A DNA stretch of 14,611 nucleotides from Streptomyces cellulosae (GTDB lineage Bacteria; Actinomycetota; Actinomycetes; Streptomycetales; Streptomycetaceae): NCBI RefSeq assembly GCF_000721105.1, contig NZ_JOEV01000084.1, positions 1-14,611 of the forward strand, given 5' to 3'. Of this stretch, positions 14,135 through 14,611 are shown piece after piece (position 1 is the stretch's first letter; every line of letters begins with the position of its first letter). The notes under the pieces were generated by a model. The model worked only from the letters and a program-made list of their open reading frames with translations. It made no database searches and had not been told where the DNA came from. A program made the position numbers and the translations under genes.

Positions 14135-14147
14135 TGACGGTACGTCA
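14135..14147. promoter_or_regulatory. Palindrome TGACG-GTA-CGTCA upstream of the acyl-CoA synthetase
   Basis: This perfect 5-3-5 palindrome lies 16 bases before the start codon. It sits just upstream of a possible -10 hexamer TACCGT (14150-14155), placing it in the promoter spacer, a good position for a repressor. The shape suits a TetR-family regulator of fatty-acid genes, but the regulator is not identified. Confidence 0.5.
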
Positions 14148-14163
14148 ACTACCGTGCGCGCCC

Positions 14164-14611
14164 ATGGAGTCCAGTCGGAGCGGCACGGTGGCGGAGCTCG
14201 TGGCGGCACGGTGGGACGACCACCGGCCGGGGCTGTGGTGCGGGGAGCGGACGCTCACGCACCACGAGGTGGCGGCGGGGGCCTCGGCCCGGGCCGCGCT
14301 CCTCGAGGAGCTGCTGCCACCTGGCCCGCACATCGGCGTCCTGCTGGACAACACCCCCGAGTACCCGCTCTGGCTGAGCGCGGCCGCCCTGGCCCGCGCC
14401 GCCGTCGCCGGCATCAACCCCACCCGCCGCGGCCCCGAACTGGCCCGCGACATCCTGCACACCGAGTGCCGCGTCCTGCTCACCGAACACAGACACCTCC
14501 CCCTGCTCAAGGGCCTGGACCTGCCCGGGGTGCGCCTGCTGGTGACGGACACCGAGGAGTACGACGCCCTGCTCGCGCCCTACGCCGACGCACGGCCGGA
14601 CCCCTCCCGCG
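14164..14611 (+). CDS. Acyl-CoA synthetase / AMP-dependent ligase, N-terminal part (FadD17-like)
   Basis: The frame is open from ATG 14164 to the end of the window (149 residues), so the catalytic AMP-binding core lies outside. The N-terminal pattern is typical of fatty-acid and acyl-CoA ligases: TVAELVAARWDDHRPGLW, then HIGVLLDNTPEYPLWLSAAA and VAGINPTRRGPELARDI. The INPTRRGPELARDI stretch resembles mycobacterial FadD17-type ligases. The expected reaction is ATP-dependent activation of a fatty or related carboxylic acid to its CoA ester in the cytoplasm. No ribosome site is visible; a TACCGT hexamer 8 bases before the ATG suggests a leaderless transcript. It is probably unrelated to the csl genes. 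Confidence 0.9.
   Translation, partial: MESSRSGTVAELVAARWDDHRPGLWCGERTLTHHEVAAGASARAALLEELLPPGPHIGVLLDNTPEYPLWLSAAALARAAVAGINPTRRGPELARDILHTECRVLLTEHRHLPLLKGLDLPGVRLLVTDTEEYDALLAPYADARPDPSR

Overview
The window looks like chromosomal DNA of a Streptomyces or close relative. It is very G+C rich, codons mostly end in G or C, promoters include a TAGGCT-type -10, and the gene content is typical of the genus. The centre carries the cellulose-synthase-like locus known from S. coelicolor and S. lividans, which drives tip-associated glycan production and hyphal morphology.

Layout. Bases 1-300 are the 3' end of a ROK-family gene, followed by a 54-bp tandem repeat. Bases 472-3651 hold four plus-strand genes: a secreted protein with an LAGTG cell-wall sorting signal, a HAD-IIA phosphatase, a small secreted membrane-anchored protein, and a class F sortase directly behind it. 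Bases 3652-4269 have no confident intact gene but contain several inverted repeats and a possible frameshifted minus-strand small gene. The csl cluster follows: cslZ (GH6 lipoprotein, plus strand) converges on a minus-strand cslA-glxA pair with a 4-base overlap (GT2 synthase, then copper-radical oxidase). Bases 9295-9940 are a long cslA upstream region with a possible 25-residue leader peptide. A tRNA-Lys(CTT) with its own terminator separates it from a second plus-strand run: a secreted NlpC/P60 protein with two peptidoglycan-binding-like repeats, an SPFH/band-7 membrane protein, an AA10 lytic polysaccharide monooxygenase, a DUF3592-like membrane protein, and the 5' part of an acyl-CoA synthetase that runs off the window.

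How the genes fit together. CslA makes a beta-glucan at the membrane, GlxA oxidises or modifies it outside, CslZ can cut beta-1,4-glucan, and the AA10 enzyme and NlpC/P60 protein could remodel chitin-like and peptidoglycan polymers so the glucan can emerge or be anchored. The SPFH protein might organise the membrane, but that is speculation. The AA10 promoter carries a clear DasR-type operator at its predicted transcription start, suggesting N-acetylglucosamine control. The sortase and its neighbour look like a dedicated enzyme/substrate pair with a non-canonical sorting motif.

All calls come from reading the sequence and from family knowledge. No search, structure prediction or alignment was run.
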